A stretch of DNA of 8,233 nt from positions 1-8,233 of the forward strand of contig CAYTFK010000311.1 in the NCBI GenBank assembly GCA_964436865.1, read 5' to 3'. The DNA is from JAXGPP01 sp964436865. Lineage in GTDB: Bacteria; Planctomycetota; Planctomycetia; Pirellulales; Thermoguttaceae. Each line of letters begins with the position of its first letter. The first letter of the stretch is position 1. The notes under the pieces are model-generated. The model did not search any database and was not told the origin of the DNA. It saw only the letters and a program-made list of their open reading frames with translations. Below are positions 7,035 through 8,233 of the stretch, piece by piece. The position numbers and the translations under genes are program-made.

Positions 7035-8063
7035 TCAACCGGTTTTTCGCACCACGCCGGGGTACGCGTCCAGGTCGAGGGGTTCGAACAGGCCGGCGCG
7101 ATAACGCTCGATGGCGATCGCCCCCATCACCGCGTTGTCGGTGCACAGGGCCAGCGGCGCGATGAAGAGCCGCACGCCGGCACGGCGAGCCGCCTCATCG
7201 AGTCGCTCCCGCAACCGCGCATTGGCGGCAACGCCGCCGCCGACGCAGAGCGTGTCGAGGCCGGTTTGCTTCAGTGCCAGAAGGGCCTTTCCCACCAGAC
7301 AGTCGACCAGCGCCTCCTGGAAGCTCGCGGCCAGGTCGGCGACCTGTTGACCGCTCTGGGGCGCCCGCGCCGCGTCGGGCCGGCCGGGCCCGGCAATGGT
7401 GTAGCGGACCGCCGTTTTCAGGCCGCTGAAGCTGAAATCGAGCCGGCGATCATCGTCGAGCAATGGCCGGGGGAGACGATACGCCGCTGGGTTTCCGCCC
7501 GCCGCGGCCCGCTGGATCGACGGGCCGCCCGGATACGTCAGGCCGAGCATGCTGGCCACCTTGTCGAAAGCCTCGCCGGCGGCGTCGTCGATCGTGGCCC
7601 CCAGGAGTTCGAAGTCGAGCGGGCCGAGGCATCGGTAGAGGCTCGTGTGGCCGCCGCTGACGATCATTCCCAGGCAGGGAAAGACCTCCTGGCCGCTGGC
7701 GATCCGGCAGGCGTAGATGTGAGCCTGGAGGTGATTGATCGCCACGAGCGGCTTGCCGAGCGCGACCGCCAGCCCCTTGGCGGCCGCCAGTCCCACCAGC
7801 AGCGATCCCGCCAGGCCGGGCGTGTTCGCGATCGCGATGGCGTCCAGATCGGCCAGCGACAGACCGGCGCGCTTCAGGGTTTCGTCAATGACCGGCAGGA
7901 TTCGTTCGACGTGCGCGCGGGAGGCGATTTCAGGCACGACCCCGCCGAACCGCTGGTGCAATGCATCCTGTGAGGCGACTACCGCGCCCAAGACTTCGAG
8001 CCGATCGTTGATGACGGCCGCGGCCGTCTCGTCGCAGGTGGTTTCCAGGGTGAGGATGTTCAT
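7035..8063 (-). CDS. tsaD: tRNA N6-adenosine threonylcarbamoyltransferase TsaD
   Basis: TsaD (formerly Gcp/YgjD) moves the threonylcarbamoyl group from threonylcarbamoyl-AMP to A37 of tRNAs that read ANN codons, giving t6A. It acts in the cytoplasm with TsaB and TsaE, neither of which is in the window. The protein is 342 residues, the normal length. The family motifs appear in order: ETTCDET (7-13), VPEIASRAH (43-51), the metal-binding pair H111 and H115 in NHLQAH, SGGHT (136-140), TIDDAAGEAFDK (157-168), YPGGP (177-181), FSFSGLKTA (210-218), GGGVAAN (275-281) and CTDNAVM (307-313) with metal ligand D309. The usual GPGL is TPGL here (81-84). The start at 8063 is chosen because MNILTLETTC matches the family N-terminus; the open frame runs further upstream, but only as an Arg/Lys-rich shadow of the neighbouring gene. 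No clear ribosome binding site is seen. The upstream gene ends 25 bp away, suggesting cotranscription. Confidence 0.96.
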   Translation of the reverse strand: MNILTLETTCDETAAAVINDRLEVLGAVVASQDALHQRFGGVVPEIASRAHVERILPVIDETLKRAGLSLADLDAIAIANTPGLAGSLLVGLAAAKGLAVALGKPLVAINHLQAHIYACRIASGQEVFPCLGMIVSGGHTSLYRCLGPLDFELLGATIDDAAGEAFDKVASMLGLTYPGGPSIQRAAAGGNPAAYRLPRPLLDDDRRLDFSFSGLKTAVRYTIAGPGRPDAARAPQSGQQVADLAASFQEALVDCLVGKALLALKQTGLDTLCVGGGVAANARLRERLDEAARRAGVRLFIAPLALCTDNAVMGAIAIERYRAGLFEPLDLDAYPGVVRKTG

Positions 8064-8088
8064 CGGCAGCGTTTTCGATGGCCGCGGC

Positions 8089-8233
8089 TCACTGGGCCCG
8101 GGCCAATTCGCTGCCCAGGCGATCGATGGCCATCTGCAACTGCGCGTCGACCCACGCCGGCTTCTCGGCCTTCTCCTCGTCGACCGGCTTCTCGGCTTTC
8201 TCTTCTTCCTCTTTGTCGGCCGGTTCGTCAACC
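8089..8233 (-). CDS. C-terminal fragment of an acidic Lys/Glu-rich protein, possibly an S41 C-terminal processing peptidase
   Basis: Only the last 47 codons before the TGA (complement of 8089-8091) are in the window; the gene starts beyond the right edge. The first part is a charged linker rich in Glu, Lys and Pro with two copies of EKAEKP. It ends in a short amphipathic helix, WVDAQLQMAIDRLGSELARAQ minus the final residue. A D-x-QL-x-x-A-hydrophobic ending after a charged linker resembles the C-terminus of S41 (CtpA/Prc-like) peptidases, but this is a weak clue and any protein with a charged tail could fit. Same strand and a 25-bp gap to tsaD suggest one operon. The frame is supported by its coherent composition; the product is a guess. 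Confidence 0.6.
   Translation of the reverse strand, partial: VDEPADKEEEEKAEKPVDEEKAEKPAWVDAQLQMAIDRLGSELARAQ

Noticed and set aside
7026..7040. Small hairpin (ggttg/caacc) overlapping the tsaD stop codon
   Set aside because: The stem is only 5 bp and no T-run follows on the - strand, so it is not a convincing terminator.
7266..7973. + strand open frame of 235 codons
   Set aside because: It is antisense to tsaD, whose frame carries all family motifs.
8064..8231. 56-residue N-terminal extension of TsaD from an ATG at 8231
   Set aside because: It is an Arg/Lys-rich out-of-frame reading of the upstream acidic gene; TsaD proteins begin at the MNILTLETTC position.

Overview
The window looks like chromosomal DNA of a high-GC planctomycete, probably of the Pirellulales. 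This is inferred from protein style, not from a marker gene: a secreted VWA protein carrying an orphan secretin-type STN domain and Met/Gly and Gly/Phe tracts, a very acidic Tyr-rich repeat protein, and weak ribosome binding sites. No mobile element, CRISPR array, tRNA or rRNA was seen.

Layout. (1) Bases 1-2363, + strand: the 3' 786 codons of a gene that began before the window. About 560 residues are low-complexity, strongly acidic and Tyr-rich, with local tandem repeats of 5, 6 and 11 residues. A more ordinary helical C-terminal domain of about 220 residues follows. A 23-bp imperfect tandem duplication lies across the stop codon. (2) Bases 2364-2679: a 316-bp intergenic region with a strong hairpin terminator, a weak promoter candidate and a good ribosome binding site for the next gene. 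(3) Bases 2680-6834, + strand: a 1384-residue exported multidomain protein. In order it has a signal peptide, a VWA domain with a complete MIDAS motif, a helical/coiled-coil region, an STN-like domain, a 55-residue tract of only Met and Gly, a helical repeat region, a DUF2135-like beta domain and a Gly/Phe tail. (4) Bases 6835-7034: a 200-bp convergent intergenic region with a second hairpin terminator. (5) Bases 7035-8063, - strand: tsaD, the catalytic subunit for the t6A37 tRNA modification, complete and with canonical motifs. (6) Bases 8089-8233, - strand: the C-terminal end of an acidic Lys/Glu-rich protein 25 bp upstream of tsaD, perhaps an S41 (C-terminal processing) peptidase.

The - strand pair probably forms one transcription unit. 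The two + strand genes are separated by a terminator and are probably transcribed separately. No functional link between the two low-complexity proteins is shown; a shared surface or envelope role is only an inference. The items most worth a second look are the Tyr-rich acidic repeat protein, the VWA-STN-DUF2135 architecture with its Met/Gly tract, and the duplication that appears to have rewritten the end of the first gene.
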